DNA of 64,000 bases from Polytrichum commune (taxonomy: Eukaryota > Streptophyta > Polytrichopsida > Polytrichales > Polytrichaceae). The stretch covers positions 56,968,429 to 57,032,428 of the forward strand of contig OX485804.1 in the NCBI GenBank assembly GCA_950295325.1. Reading direction: 5' to 3'. Every line of letters starts with the position of its first letter. Position 1 is the first letter of the stretch. Positions 9,859 through 20,459 of this stretch are shown piece by piece. Both the position numbers and the translations under genes were made by a program. The notes below the pieces were generated by a model. That model searched no databases. It was not told the origin of the DNA and saw nothing but the letters and a program-made list of their open reading frames with translations.

Positions 9859-12800
9859 ATGGCGGCTCTGCTCTCTCTCTCCCGAACCCACTTCTGCAAA
9901 TTCCACCAACAGGCCATACCAACTTCCACCATCCTGACCAAGAAGTGTCACCGCTCTTCAAAATCGGATTTTCAACCCTCCACATTGTCTTCAAATTTCC
10001 CTTTTTCGAGAGTTGCAGGTGTCCGAGCTTCTTCTGTACAAGTGGGAAGCTCGCAATTTGGAGCGGCTATGGCAGGAGGCGATGGTGAGGTCGTGGCAGG
10101 GGTTATTGTGGGAGCTGGTCGAGTAGGGCAAGCATTGGAGAAAATGGGAGGTGGTCGCGATGTCGTGGTTCGACGAGGAGAGAAAGTCCCCGAAGATAGT
10201 ACAGGACCTATCTTCGTGTGCACTCGAAATGACGTTCTCGATTCCGTCGTGGATGCCACTCCTCCGTCTCGCCGTGCTGGTAACCATCCTCCTCACACAA
10301 AATTCGTCTTACAAATTCCTTTTCAACCTCTATTCCTCAGGAATCATAGCCCCAGATGTAGTGCGTTTGGATGATGCCTATCGAATTGGTTTTGAGCAAT
10401 TGATAGCCGATTTATGTGCACTTGGTGTGGATGTTGCTTGCCGGATTGAGCTCCATTCTGAAAACGAATCTTCTGACAGTCTCAATTGTGTGGAAAACAT
10501 GCAACAACACTAGTGGGGTTCGATGTGTCTGTCAATGAGCTCTCGTCACGAACTACAGACCTGGATTCAATGCCAAATTTTGTTATGGTATCTAAGAATT
10601 GATACATTTTGAGTGATACCTAAGTGTGTGGTTAAGATATTAGGGGACGATGAGTATCCATGGTGGGAATACAAGCGTAGTACATCAAAAAATTCCTTGT
10701 TTTCCAAATGTATCATGGTTTAAAAACTATGAAACCTCCGAGGCACCAAGTTACATAGTTAGTTCGACTGTGCATACTCGATGCAATCATTTGCTCGATA
10801 GTTAGGTGCAAATTTTAGAGTTATCCTTTAACTCAATGGGACATTTCCGTCGGGAGTTGGTCCCCTATGAATTTCCATTGGTTGTTTTGCATACAATCAA
10901 TACTATCTTTCCATTTGTGATGATGCATGCTCGGAATAGTGTTTGAATCTGAATGAAGAGCAACCTGTTTCGGTTCATTGAGGGCCAAACTCATTTTATC
11001 ACCTCTTGGCATGCCAAAATGAGTTTTGACCCTCAATGGACCGATAGAACATTCTCTTCTTCGTTCAACCCTCCACATCACTACCTCCAAGCATGCACCG
11101 AAAACTTATCGAACATGGAAGGTGTTGTATGCAAAACAACCAACTCTCGACCAATAGTCATGTTGATGAGTTAGAGGATGACTCTATTGGCCACGCTGTT
11201 TCTGTGAGAGTGACGAATTTTGATGGTTACTTGGTAACTCTCTTTTTGGGAAGATATGTGATTAAAGTACCCGAGCAGATTTGGTGTTTTTACAGAATGG
11301 TATGGTGGAGCCCTGGCTTGAGAGCCGAGGGCTCAGTGAGGCAACTCAAGTTCTGGTTTACTTTGCTGTGGCCAAGCTTGGCGATCCTCCTCAAGATGGA
11401 AAAACCGATGCAAATCCGGAAGGTTTGACGGCCGCATCAGGCAAGTGGGCTTCAGCCATGGCTTCACGCCTCCATGCAGCGGGTCTTTCATGCAAGGTAA
11501 CCCTCAAGTCACCATAGCCATGATTCCAGATTCACAAAAATTTGAAGGATACTGGATCAGCGAACCTCAGAAAGTCCAAGTTCGCATTTGCTTCTCAATA
11601 AAGTTATCCTCTAATTCATCAACATGACTTTTGGTAGGAAGTTGGCGATTTTGCATAGAATACCTTCCATGTTCAGTATGTTTTGGGTGCATTCTTGGAG
11701 GGAGGTGTGGAGGTTGAATGAAAATTAATTTATTTGGTTCATTGAGGGTCAAACTCATTTTGGCATGCCAAGAGGTGCTAAAACGAGTTTAGCCCCCAAT
11801 GAACCGAAATAGGTTGCTCTTCATTCTATTTCAAACACTACCTCCGAGAATGCACCAGAAGTGGAAGGAGATTGTTGATTTTTTATGCAAAACCACCAAT
11901 GGAAGATCCTAGGAGACCAACTTCTGACAAAAAGTCCCATTGAGTTAAAGGATAACTCTAATAAGTAGAAAGAGTTGCCATGGTGAGTTCACATCTTGTT
12001 GCGCCAGATTTGCGAGTTTCTCAACAACCAATCACCCTGTATTGTTGCCATCGATCATCACTTATTCTGAGTGAGTGACCTTCAATGGCAGGTGCTAAGT
12101 GCAGAAGAGTTTCCTAAACCGATGCTGGAGAAATTGATATGGATTGCTGCGTTCATGCTAGTGGGTGCCAGACATCCAGGTGCAACAGTTGGAATGGTTG
12201 AAAAAGACCATCGTAATGAGGTAGCTTTCTTTTTCCAGATTAAATACACGTTCGTTAAGTTCAACCTCCGAGATGAAGTTGGAAATACCTGAGCGTTTTC
12301 ATTTCAGGACCAGGGCAAAGTACTGTCATTTCTTTCCACATTCATGCAAACCACATTCACTTCTTGTGACTATTTGAAAGTAGTATATATGTGCTTGAGA
12401 GTATTCTTAGAATGTGCATGTATAGGTATATATTACCATCAAACCGACATGATTGTCTAGGCTTTAGGAGCATCACTAGTCTCCGTAGCATCCAATTCAG
12501 AGAGGAGTCTCCGAAGAAGCTATTTAAGAACTGGCATGACCCTAGTATTTTGGATTCTTAGGGCCATCTTTGAAGGCTATTAGTTGCTTGTTTTGCATCC
12601 AACATTTTCCATGTTTGCTAGGTTTTCAGTGCATGCTTGGTGGTAATGTGGAGGTTTGAACAAAGAACATTCTACATCGGGTCATTGAGGGCCAAACTAG
12701 AAAAGTCCCATTGAATCAAAGGATAACTCTATTGTCATCTCTCTATAGTCCACCATTACAAACTTCAATCGTTATGATGCTTCAGGTGGTGAATCTTATC

Positions 12801-13397
12801 AAGGAACTTGCAGCAGCAGCAGCAGCAGAGAAGGGGATTGAGTTTGACTCTGGGATTGAGGGACGCTTGTGTGCATATGCTCGATCTGTGGCTCACTTTC
12901 CCACAGCCGTGAAAGAGGTAAATTCCTGTTGTACATGAGTCTCATCAGAAATATCTTTGAATATGTGATCTGAGCTCTCCTCTTTTATCTGTGTTGGACA
13001 CATGGAGGATGACCAGAGGACTGGACAAGAATCCTGAGTTTGTTAAGGAATCCCATGCCTACTTGAAGTGGAGGGAGGCACACTCAGGAGTTTTAGGGAT
13101 GCACTTGTGCTTGCAATGACCATTGTCTAGGGCATGAAGTGAGTGTGTTGAATTACAGTTTCCATTTCTCAGAATAAATAAACATCACCTAATGCAGCAA
13201 GAGTAACTTGAGTGAACAGTTATGAGTGCATCATTAGATTTTTATTTATTTTCCTTACTGATGGTGTGTGCGTGCAGTTTGAGTGGCGAAATGGTTGGTT
13301 CTACGCGATTTCAAAGCGAGCATTAGATAGTGGGAAAGAGGATCCCTGTCCTTTGCACACGGCATGGCTCAGAGAAGTAGGAGCTATCAAGGCTTAG
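9859..13397 (+). CDS. Plastid-targeted NAD(P)-binding Rossmann protein, ketopantoate reductase (PanE/ApbA)-like
   Basis: Five exons: 9859-10279, 11279-11496, 12092-12220, 12786-12917, 13278-13397. All introns are GT-AG and phases are consistent, giving 339 aa. Residues 1 to about 65 are Ser/Thr/Arg-rich with few acidic residues, fitting a chloroplast transit peptide. The dinucleotide loop GAGRVG is at 85-90. Then come VCTRND, a DLVFLQNGMVEPW block, a KTDANPEGLTAA block, a helical stretch EKLIWIAAFMLVGARHPGA, and a conserved tail HFPTAVKEFEWRNGWFY. This order matches a conserved plant family of unknown substrate annotated as ketopantoate-reductase or 6-phosphogluconate-dehydrogenase-like. The classic ketopantoate-reductase substrate residues were not confirmed, so substrate is unknown. 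Introns 1, 2 and 3 each contain a copy of one foldback MITE. Its promoter is a tandem duplication. Confidence 0.8.
10818..11184. mobile_element. Foldback MITE in intron 1 of the KPR-like gene (copy 1)
   Basis: The ends are inverted (GAGTTATCCTTTAACTCA on the left, TGAGTTAGAGGATGACTC on the right) and flanked by TA on both sides, a Tc1/mariner-type target. The centre is itself palindromic: ATTGAGGGCCAAACTCATTTT and its complement flank a short loop at about 11000-11015. Nearly the whole element can fold back. Length is 367 bp. Confidence 0.8.
11601..11958. mobile_element. Foldback MITE in intron 2 of the KPR-like gene (copy 2)
   Basis: Same family as the intron-1 element, in inverted orientation or self-complementary. 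Ends are AAGTTATCCTCTAATTC and TGAGTTAAAGGATAACTC with TA on both sides. It shares the central palindrome around a TTGGCATGCCAAGAGG core. Length is 358 bp. The acceptor of exon 3 lies 133 bp downstream, so splicing is not directly disrupted. Confidence 0.8.
12575..12729. mobile_element. Truncated foldback MITE in intron 3 of the KPR-like gene (copy 3)
   Basis: It retains the TTTGCAT...TTCCATGTT...GTGGAGGTT..GAAC half, the central CATTGAGGGCCAAACT, and the right end CAAAGGATAACTC followed by TA. The second arm is mostly deleted and the left terminus is missing. It ends 56 bp before exon 4. Confidence 0.65.
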
Positions 13398-15029
13398 GTT
13401 ACTCTTTTATAAAATATTGTATGTATTCTTCCTTCTGACACTCAAATTCTCTTACACATCTGTGTGCAACAATGCTTGCTTGTTTGTAATGTAGTAGTAG
13501 ATGAAGGTCCATAACTGCAATCCTTCCATGCTCTATAAAGCAAGATTGATCTGGTCACATCATACAGTGAGGCAGATCTTTAATGGCTTGGGTGATGCTT
13601 TTTCTGGATGCTTGTAGCTCCATAATGCAAATTCTTCGTCCACCAGCTTTGCTTAACCCCTAAACGCTCATGGATTCCGATTTGGACCTCTCTTACATAA
13701 AGTATCTTGAAATTATACAAGAATATACATCGTGATGTGACTTTTTGTAAGATAGCGATATCTTTTTGTCTTGGAAGATCACACTTCTTGACACCCATAC
13801 CAATTAACTTGAAAGGATTTTGATTAAGATTTCATATTATTCAATATAAGAGACTCTACTCAAGCGAATAGTGCAAATTTGCTACACATAAATTAAGCCA
13901 AATTGTAACTCCAGCTAATCTGGCACTAGCATCCTTTATACAACTGAGTGTGATTCTCCATGGAACGATGTAGAAATTACTTGCATCCAGAGCCCTGTTT
14001 GCATATTCCTCATCGATCACCCTTTTTTGATGATACAACAATATTCTTGTTGTCCATTTTAGACCTGATGATATGTGGTAGCTTGAATGTGGTGTGGAAT
14101 GCCCTCGTTGGTCCGCACGATGACATCATTTATTGAAGGTTTTACAGTTCTATATATGGTAGAGGTATCCATAGTTGTTAAAGAGTTCATTCCATTCATT
14201 ACAAATGCACCCATTGTCGACATACTTTTTGAATCCTGAATATGTCATTCATAATTTAAAGTAACCCGGTCCGCATGTGACATTACTTGTAATGATATTT
14301 TGGAATCTTGATGGTGATGGATTCAGAGACACATGTGTGACTATGTTGAAAAATCTATGTTTTCAACTTCAAAGATTCATAAGAATTTAGTTTGGGCCCA
14401 AAATTAGTTGAGCATGTGAATATGGACTCCAAATGTGTTTATCTTTCGAATACAATTGGATTCAAATTGTATCAATATATTCATACGTGTTCATTTTTAT
14501 TTCAAAGTGTGGCAATTTAAACCAAACTTTCCAAGACCTTGATGCATGGATGCGAGTGTGGACATCCCTAGGATGGAAAATGATGGCAATGCTTCTTTTG
14601 TTGTCCACCTTTCACAACCGATGCAACACCCACTTGGGTGGTGGTCACCCTCAAATCACTGAATGTCACCAAACAAATGACACCATCATTTACTAATCGG
14701 TAGGTTAGGCTAACGGGCTTTGTTTCCAAAGTGTAGATAGTGAATCTTCAACAATCTAACTTACAAGCAAGTCAAGGATTGACCTCTTTCTTGCAAGGTA
14801 ATCTCTTTAGATAAAGCCCTATCCTCGTAATCAATGCAATTAAAATACACACTACACTAATTATATAATTCAGTATAGCATTAAATTTGGTGTGTTGCGT
14901 TAATTTACAACAATCTTTGTGACTCACACTAGAAGAAATTATGTAACTTACATTCTTCAATAATACTCTCACCTCGAAGAAGTGCTCAACTATTCTACCA
15001 AAAATTCTTATAGAGATACCCTAAGGTTT
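13398..15029. other. Intergenic DNA between the KPR-like gene and a MITE relic
   Basis: 3' region of the KPR-like gene followed by AT-rich sequence. I see no conserved coding frame, RNA gene or intact repeat here. Confidence 0.4.
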
Positions 15030-15683
15030 ATGCCTAGGCTCACTTTACACTAGAGCTTGAGGGCCCTTGCGCATGATATACAAATTATGTGAAGATCGAG
15101 AAGCTAAAGATGGTCCAAGTTCACTTTACACTAGACTTTAAAGGCACAAGGGGACCAAAGAAATTTGAATGGATGAAAATCTACATGGCAACAGTGGACA
15201 ATGTTTCATAGTCTAGCTACGGGATAGTGTTTTTTGTATCCAAATTATGTGAATGCATAATAAATCGGTATATTAGAAATGGCAATATATTTGCATCAAT
15301 CTTCAATTAGTAGACCGTAGGAAGTTCATTTTGGTTGGGTTAGCCCTTCTTCTTGGCCCTCTCACTCTAGAGAGAGAGTTGGACCATGTTGTTGGCGTTT
15401 GCGTTTATTCTTTTTAAAAATAGTTTACTGTTAGTCTTATACAAATCCAGGAACCGTCATAATCAATAAAATTTTCATTGGCTCCTTAAAATGTTACACT
15501 AGCATCATGGGGATATGAACCCAAACTTAAACATATGTTGCGGTCCCTCAACATGGTCCGCTTCCACTTTACACCGAGCTTGCAAATTTGGATTCTACTT
15601 CCCACGATACGGCCTTTGGATAATTTTCAAGGGTCCCTTAGATTTTCATGGTCACGGCTCTTGGTCTTTGTGTAAAGCGGCCC
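15030..15683 (-). mobile_element. Old interrupted relic of the GGGCCACTTCACAC MITE family
   Basis: Segments 15105-15220 and 15541-15683 align in order with the left and right parts of the elements at 52010 and 61213: GTCCAAGTTCACTTTACACTA, CTACATGGCA, ATGTTTCATAGTC, then GGCCTTTGGA, CATGGTCACGGCTCTTGG, and a terminal GTGTAAAGCGGCCC. About 320 bp of unrelated sequence separates the halves. It is far more diverged than the four full copies. Confidence 0.55.
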
Positions 15684-15775
15684 TCACTCCTTTGCAGTTG
15701 AAAAAAAATTCAACCAACATCCCTTGTCAATTTCTTCGTCCGAAACCACAAAGTAACTTGCAGATTGAATGAGCA

Positions 15776-15801
15776 AGTGAGTGATGTGATGTGATGTGAT
15801 G
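15776..15801 (+). repeat. (TGATG)n microsatellite in the leader of the unknown gene
   Basis: About five tandem copies of a 5-bp unit end 14 bp before the ATG at 15815. If transcription starts upstream, the repeat lies in the 5' untranslated region and its length could vary. Confidence 0.7.
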
Positions 15802-15814
15802 CGCTTATAATGAA

Positions 15815-17670
15815 ATGGCGGTCTCAATCGACCCAGATTGTGAATCCCTAACACTTTCGCCGTCCGAGACCCTTCCCCCAAGCCAGCCTAAGAATTCTTC
15901 CATACATTTCAACCAGCTTCGCAAGCTTGAGGTATCACTCTCGTTTTGTCATCGTTGGTGCACTCTGTTCAGAGAAGGAAGATGATGTTGATTCATTGTG
16001 ATTCCGGGCATGGTAGATTGTATAGTGTCGTGATGATACGCTTTCTTTTGCTATGGGCGAGCCTTGCTCGAAATCTTTTAAACCTAATTGTGCTAGCTGG
16101 CTTTTCGAAATTAAGGGGAATTCATCATGTGGTAGCCATGTAAAACTGGAAGTTCGTGTATACGGTCTGAAAGATGGGTTGCAACTTCATGTCGAAGACT
16201 ATGTCTCTGTGTTTTTGGCATGTGCAATCGCATTTAAATAGGTTAAGACAGCAAAGTGCGGTTCAATAGGTTAAGTATGAAGGATTTGTTGTGTGAACGA
16301 AGGTTTTCAAAGTAACGAAAGAGCTCTAATTGTATGTGCCGGCATCGTGGTTAACTCCAGAATTTGGATTTTCGATACATGACGGCAGGAGGGTACATAA
16401 ATCAGAATTGGATAAGAAATCAGTTCATCGACTATGCTTGTTGCATTTTTCCAATTCTCTTAAATATACTGCTACGCCTTGCACAACTACATTGGTCATG
16501 TTGTATTGGACAATGAGACTTGAAGATGTAAGTACGAGGGCGGAAAAGGTCCTCATTTGCTTGGACTCACCAAGAAGAATCTTGCAGGAGCTTCGGAAAA
16601 GGAGGTTACAGATAAGAGATGAGAATGCAAGCCTCTGCAAGAAATCATCAGCAGGTACGTATATAGGGTTTTGGGCAAAAATGTCAAGTATACATGTTTT
16701 TGCTGTTGTTAATTGTGACATAAGCCAAATCCTGACTTGTCTAAATATTTTGTTATCAGTGCAAGACAAGTCGGTTCAACTAAGGACCTCGCAGGAGCAG
16801 AATGTAAAGAACATGGACCATTCGGAGACGACACCGGAAGTCGTCAATAACAGAGCAAGACATGTGTACAAAACTGGAACCGGCCATGTTCTGGATCCTT
16901 CTAAAGACTGCTACGTACTGCCAAATGTGAGAATTCAATATAAAAGGTCAATAAATTAGGTCTTTTACAGTTGATGGCATTGTGTATTTCTTCCTACTAC
17001 TTGAATACGGAATGTGTGCCTGTGCATGGGGCTATTATTGTGGGTCTTTTGAAAATTGACACTGTCTAATGTCAAGATTGTTAAGTTGCCAAGGGTTTAC
17101 CATCATAAGCATGACATTTTTCTTTGTTTGAAAGTCCAAATCGCCGATGTAAGTTGAAACTCACCGTGACTTTGAAATTTCTATCCAGACTCAGAAAGAA
17201 GGTTCGACTGTGCAAAAGAAACGACAGAAATTGCAATGGGGGTAAGAATTGCATCTCATACAGATTTTTCCATCACAGCTTGCCAAAAATACCATCCTTT
17301 TGTAATTGCTGATTCTTTAAGCTATAATACTTGTTATGTACGTTGTCAGGAGGCTTTTAAACCTTACTGCCACTGGCCGTCAGAGAATTTCTGGTGTATT
17401 GCATTTAAAGATCTGTTTTTGTCTCTAGTACATTCCTGAAAGTTGTTTTTTGAGGAATTCTGGAGGTTCCCTGTTTGACTCAATTGTTGTTGATGTGAAC
17501 GATGTTGTTTCCAGCTGGTTTTCTAGTACATTTTGTGAACCACTTGAGGTGGTTTAAAGGTTGAGCTAATAGTTAGACATTCATAACCATCACCCTTATC
17601 TGCACTAAAATATTTTCTATCTTGCAGACTTGCCACAAAAGAGCGGTGGGAACGAAAGGGGAACATGTGA
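15815..17670 (+). CDS. Small basic protein of unknown function (161 aa), five exons
   Basis: Proposed exons: 15815-15931, 16549-16654, 16760-16926, 17189-17241, 17628-17670. All have GT-AG borders and matching phases. I do not recognise the family. The N-terminus (1-39) is Ser/Pro-rich and ends NQLRKLE. Residues 40-75 hold SPRRILQELRKRRLQIRDEN, strongly basic and probably helical. A KTGTGHVLDPSKDCYVLPN block follows, then a Lys/Arg/Gln-rich C-terminus ending KKRQKLQWG-LATKERWERKGNM. That end is joined across the last intron in the only phase that stays coding, and it looks like a conserved tail. There is no signal peptide or membrane segment, so a nuclear protein is plausible. The weakest border is the exon-2 acceptor at 16547-16548, which has little pyrimidine before it. 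Inference only; no function assigned. Confidence 0.55.
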
Positions 17671-17775
17671 ACATTCAGCCATGTGGACCTGACTAGCAAT
17701 ATTTCAAAGCATTCGGAGGGAACTTTCTGCACTTATAACAACTGCCTTGTTGAGCATCTTGCTCATCATTTCCAG

Positions 17776-17990
17776 GTGAATCAGTAGCAAAAAGGTTCAG
17801 CTCGGATGACATCAATGACCATTTTGAATGTGATATTCATAATCTCCAACCTGTCATTCAACCTGATCCTTTGCCTCCCGTAGGTATTTGCAATCACTCC
17901 ATAGTGATGTTTACAGCAAGGGCTAATGGAGGGAATCCCCTCCCACCAACAAAAATCACCTTCAAAGTGATTGCAGTGAGCTTTCTTTAG
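17776..17990 (+). other. Exon-like open stretch after a strong splice acceptor
   Basis: After a good acceptor (CATCATTTCCAG, ending 17775) there are 71 codons open to a TAG at 17988-17990. They include AKRFSSDDINDHFECD and NGGNPLPPTKITFKV. It lies 105 bp beyond the stop of the 161-aa gene and could be an alternative last exon or a gene fragment. No upstream donor with the right phase is obvious except by skipping exons. Confidence 0.3.
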
Positions 17991-18820
17991 ATCAACAGAG
18001 ACAATCTGCCTTTAGTACACTCATCTGTACATTTGTGCCATTTTACTATACCAACTTCATGTGCAATTCACACTTTCAAAATTACTTCTCCTACTGTCCT
18101 GTATCTCAATCACTTGTAATACTTGACCTCACACCAGTTACAAAACACGTATGGCCCAAATCCACCAGCACAAGTATTTTTGTGTTTGAAAAATTAATGC
18201 ACACATGCCCAGGTGTGTCCATTGCTCCTGGATTTCTGTTACACATTTGTTGCTATTACATACTGTGATTGGTTCTTGCACATATATATTTATACACACA
18301 CACACACACACACACATGAGTAACAATACAAGATAGTCGTATTTACTCTTTTTGTCTGACTTTATCCTCCCTGTGGCAGCCAACACACACCTCATTGGCA
18401 CCTGGCCTTTGCACTAAGTATATCATTTCTGCAAGAAACCGAGATGACAACCAATCTTGTACAACACTCACAATCCCAACGTGATCATTTAACAAAGGCC
18501 AAGGATTGAGAAAGTCAACATATTTTGTTTGCTTGAAGCTGTGTCCACTCGTTAAGTTTTTTTTGTTCAAGATATGTTTCGAGTTTAGGTTCTTCCACAT
18601 AATTTAAACACAAGAGCATTCACTTTGCTAATCTCTTTGTTTAAGGGTGAGTGGCCCCTCCTAGATGTGGCCTCCAATTAAAGGATTCAGAACAAGGAAT
18701 GTTGGTTTTGACTTAATGTGTGTTGAGCTTGGGTTTCCCATTTTTGTAAAGCAGCACTGCTTCATTGGTGTCCAAATTTTAACAATTGGAATGTTAACAC
18801 ACAAGGGCCATGCCACTGAA
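17991..18820. other. Intergenic DNA with (CA)n microsatellite
   Basis: AT-rich sequence. A (AC)n run of about 12 units is at 18292-18316. No coding region or RNA gene is supported. Confidence 0.4.
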
Positions 18821-18922
18821 ACAATGTTTTGTGGGACTGATAGTATTCCATGGAATATTCTTCCATTCAGTTTGAATGTGGGGAATATTTTGTTGAATAT
18901 TGTTAGTCCCACATGACATTGT
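18821..18922. repeat. 102-nt imperfect inverted repeat (hairpin)
   Basis: ACAATGTTTTGTGGGACT at 18821 pairs with AGTCCCACATGACATTGT ending 18922, and pairing continues inward through ATATTC/GAATAT blocks almost to the centre. Arms are about 48 nt with few mismatches. This could be a small palindromic MITE or a foldback RNA precursor. Confidence 0.6.
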
Positions 18923-19175
18923 TATTGGTCTGAATGATGTTATGACAACAAATTGGTAGTAATTAAAAATAAAATACTTCTGTAAAACTTTGTTGGATGG
19001 TTGCTCTAAAGGCCCTTTTGAAATTGTTTGATGGATAGGAGCTTTGAGTCCCTTGGCCCAAACATTTAGCATTTCCTCTATGAGAGAAAGTGCAAAACTA
19101 TGGCGATTCACTTTGCAAAGGAACAACTAATAACTTCGAATATTATGCCTAATAGCAATCTTCCTCACAAAGAAG

Positions 19176-19598
19176 TACACTGATTATCCCAAATAGTGTG
19201 CGTGAAACTAATTCCCAAAACACACACTATTTTGCTAAGTTTCAAAATTAGTGAGGGCTAAAATTTTTATGGAGCGATACTAATTCATGAATACATGCTT
19301 AATTTACTGTACACTTCAAGAAAATTTGTGAGTGCTCTAGGATGCTAGTAGAGTGGTGAAAATAATCATATACAAACACATGCTTATCAATGAATAGGGC
19401 TAGGATGAATAGTGCCAATAGATTAAGTAAATAATGTTGCTATGAATAGTATTTTTAATGAATAATGCCATGATGAACAATGCTTCCTAGATCTTTTGGT
19501 GGCACATCATTTCAAAATGTAAAAAAAATTAATATCACATTTACTAATTTCCCACATGCACTATTAACCCCCTCTCACTAATTAGGATAATCAATGTA
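19176..19598. mobile_element. MITE with TACACTGATTATCC termini, copy 1
   Basis: Left end TACACTGATTATCCC, right end GGATAATCAATGTA. Inner blocks GATCTTTTGGTGGCAC, CATGAATACATGC and TTAGTGAG match (inverted) the element at 37075-37438. Length is 423 bp. Confidence 0.7.
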
Positions 19599-20070
19599 GT
19601 TAAGCTCGTTACATAGTGGAACTCGCGTAAGACTAAGCTCAAAGAACTAACCACTAAAGTGGCCAACCACTAAAGTGGATGCAAAGACATGCCTTGAGGC
19701 ATGGCCCAATAAAATCATATCAAATCAAATCCAATATCTTGAAAAAATCGTAAAAAGTTCTACTTCAAGTGACGTTTTGCAAAGTTGACTCATGGGAAAA
19801 CCAAAGTTTCTTTTACAATGAAGAAAGAAAAAGAACACACACAGATATATATATATATATATATGAAGGTAGTGCCAAGCAATGAAAATTGCATCATAAT
19901 CTTTATGGTCCAAAGTTGGCTCTAATAAATGCATGCAACGGTTGGCACTGTTGAACGAAAGTATCACTGCCACTTCACAAAAATAATGGACCTGTGTTTT
20001 TATTACTATTATGTTTTGCTTCATAGTTATGTACATTTTCAATTTCTTCATATGTTCAAGAAGTTCCATT

Positions 20071-20459
20071 ACACTATTTGTGGTAATTAGTGTCGCTTAT
20101 TATTTTAAATCACAAAATGCTATAACTTCTAACTAGAACCTTTACCATTTTGGCACTAATTAAACTATTTAGAAGAAAACTGAATAAATCAGCATTTATA
20201 TTTTAAATATATAAAATATTTGTTCCTTTAAATCCGGGATTGTCGAATCTAGAAATGGAAATTACAAAATATATTTTCCTCTAAATAGCCGAAGTGGTGA
20301 AAGGTATTGCGGTATACAATTCAAATTTTATTAACATAGTTTGTTTGGATATTATACAATGTAAAAGGCTTTACTTGGTAGTATTGTACATTCTCAAAAG
20401 AAGGTCATAGCATCATGTATTTCCAAATAGTAAGTGATGCTAAATACCATAAATACCAA
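20071..20459. mobile_element. MITE with TATGGTATTTAGTGTCACTTA-type termini, copy 1
   Basis: The left end (ATTTGTGGTAATTAGTGTCGCTTA) is complementary to the right end (TAAGTGATGCTAAATACCATAAATA). The same termini bound a shorter copy at 58975-59187. Confidence 0.55.

Noticed and set aside
16053-16241. Extra coding exon between exons 1 and 2 of the unknown gene (CASWLFEIKGNSS...)
   Set aside because: It reads plausibly but has no acceptor/donor pair in phase with exon 1 and exon 2, which join directly in phase.
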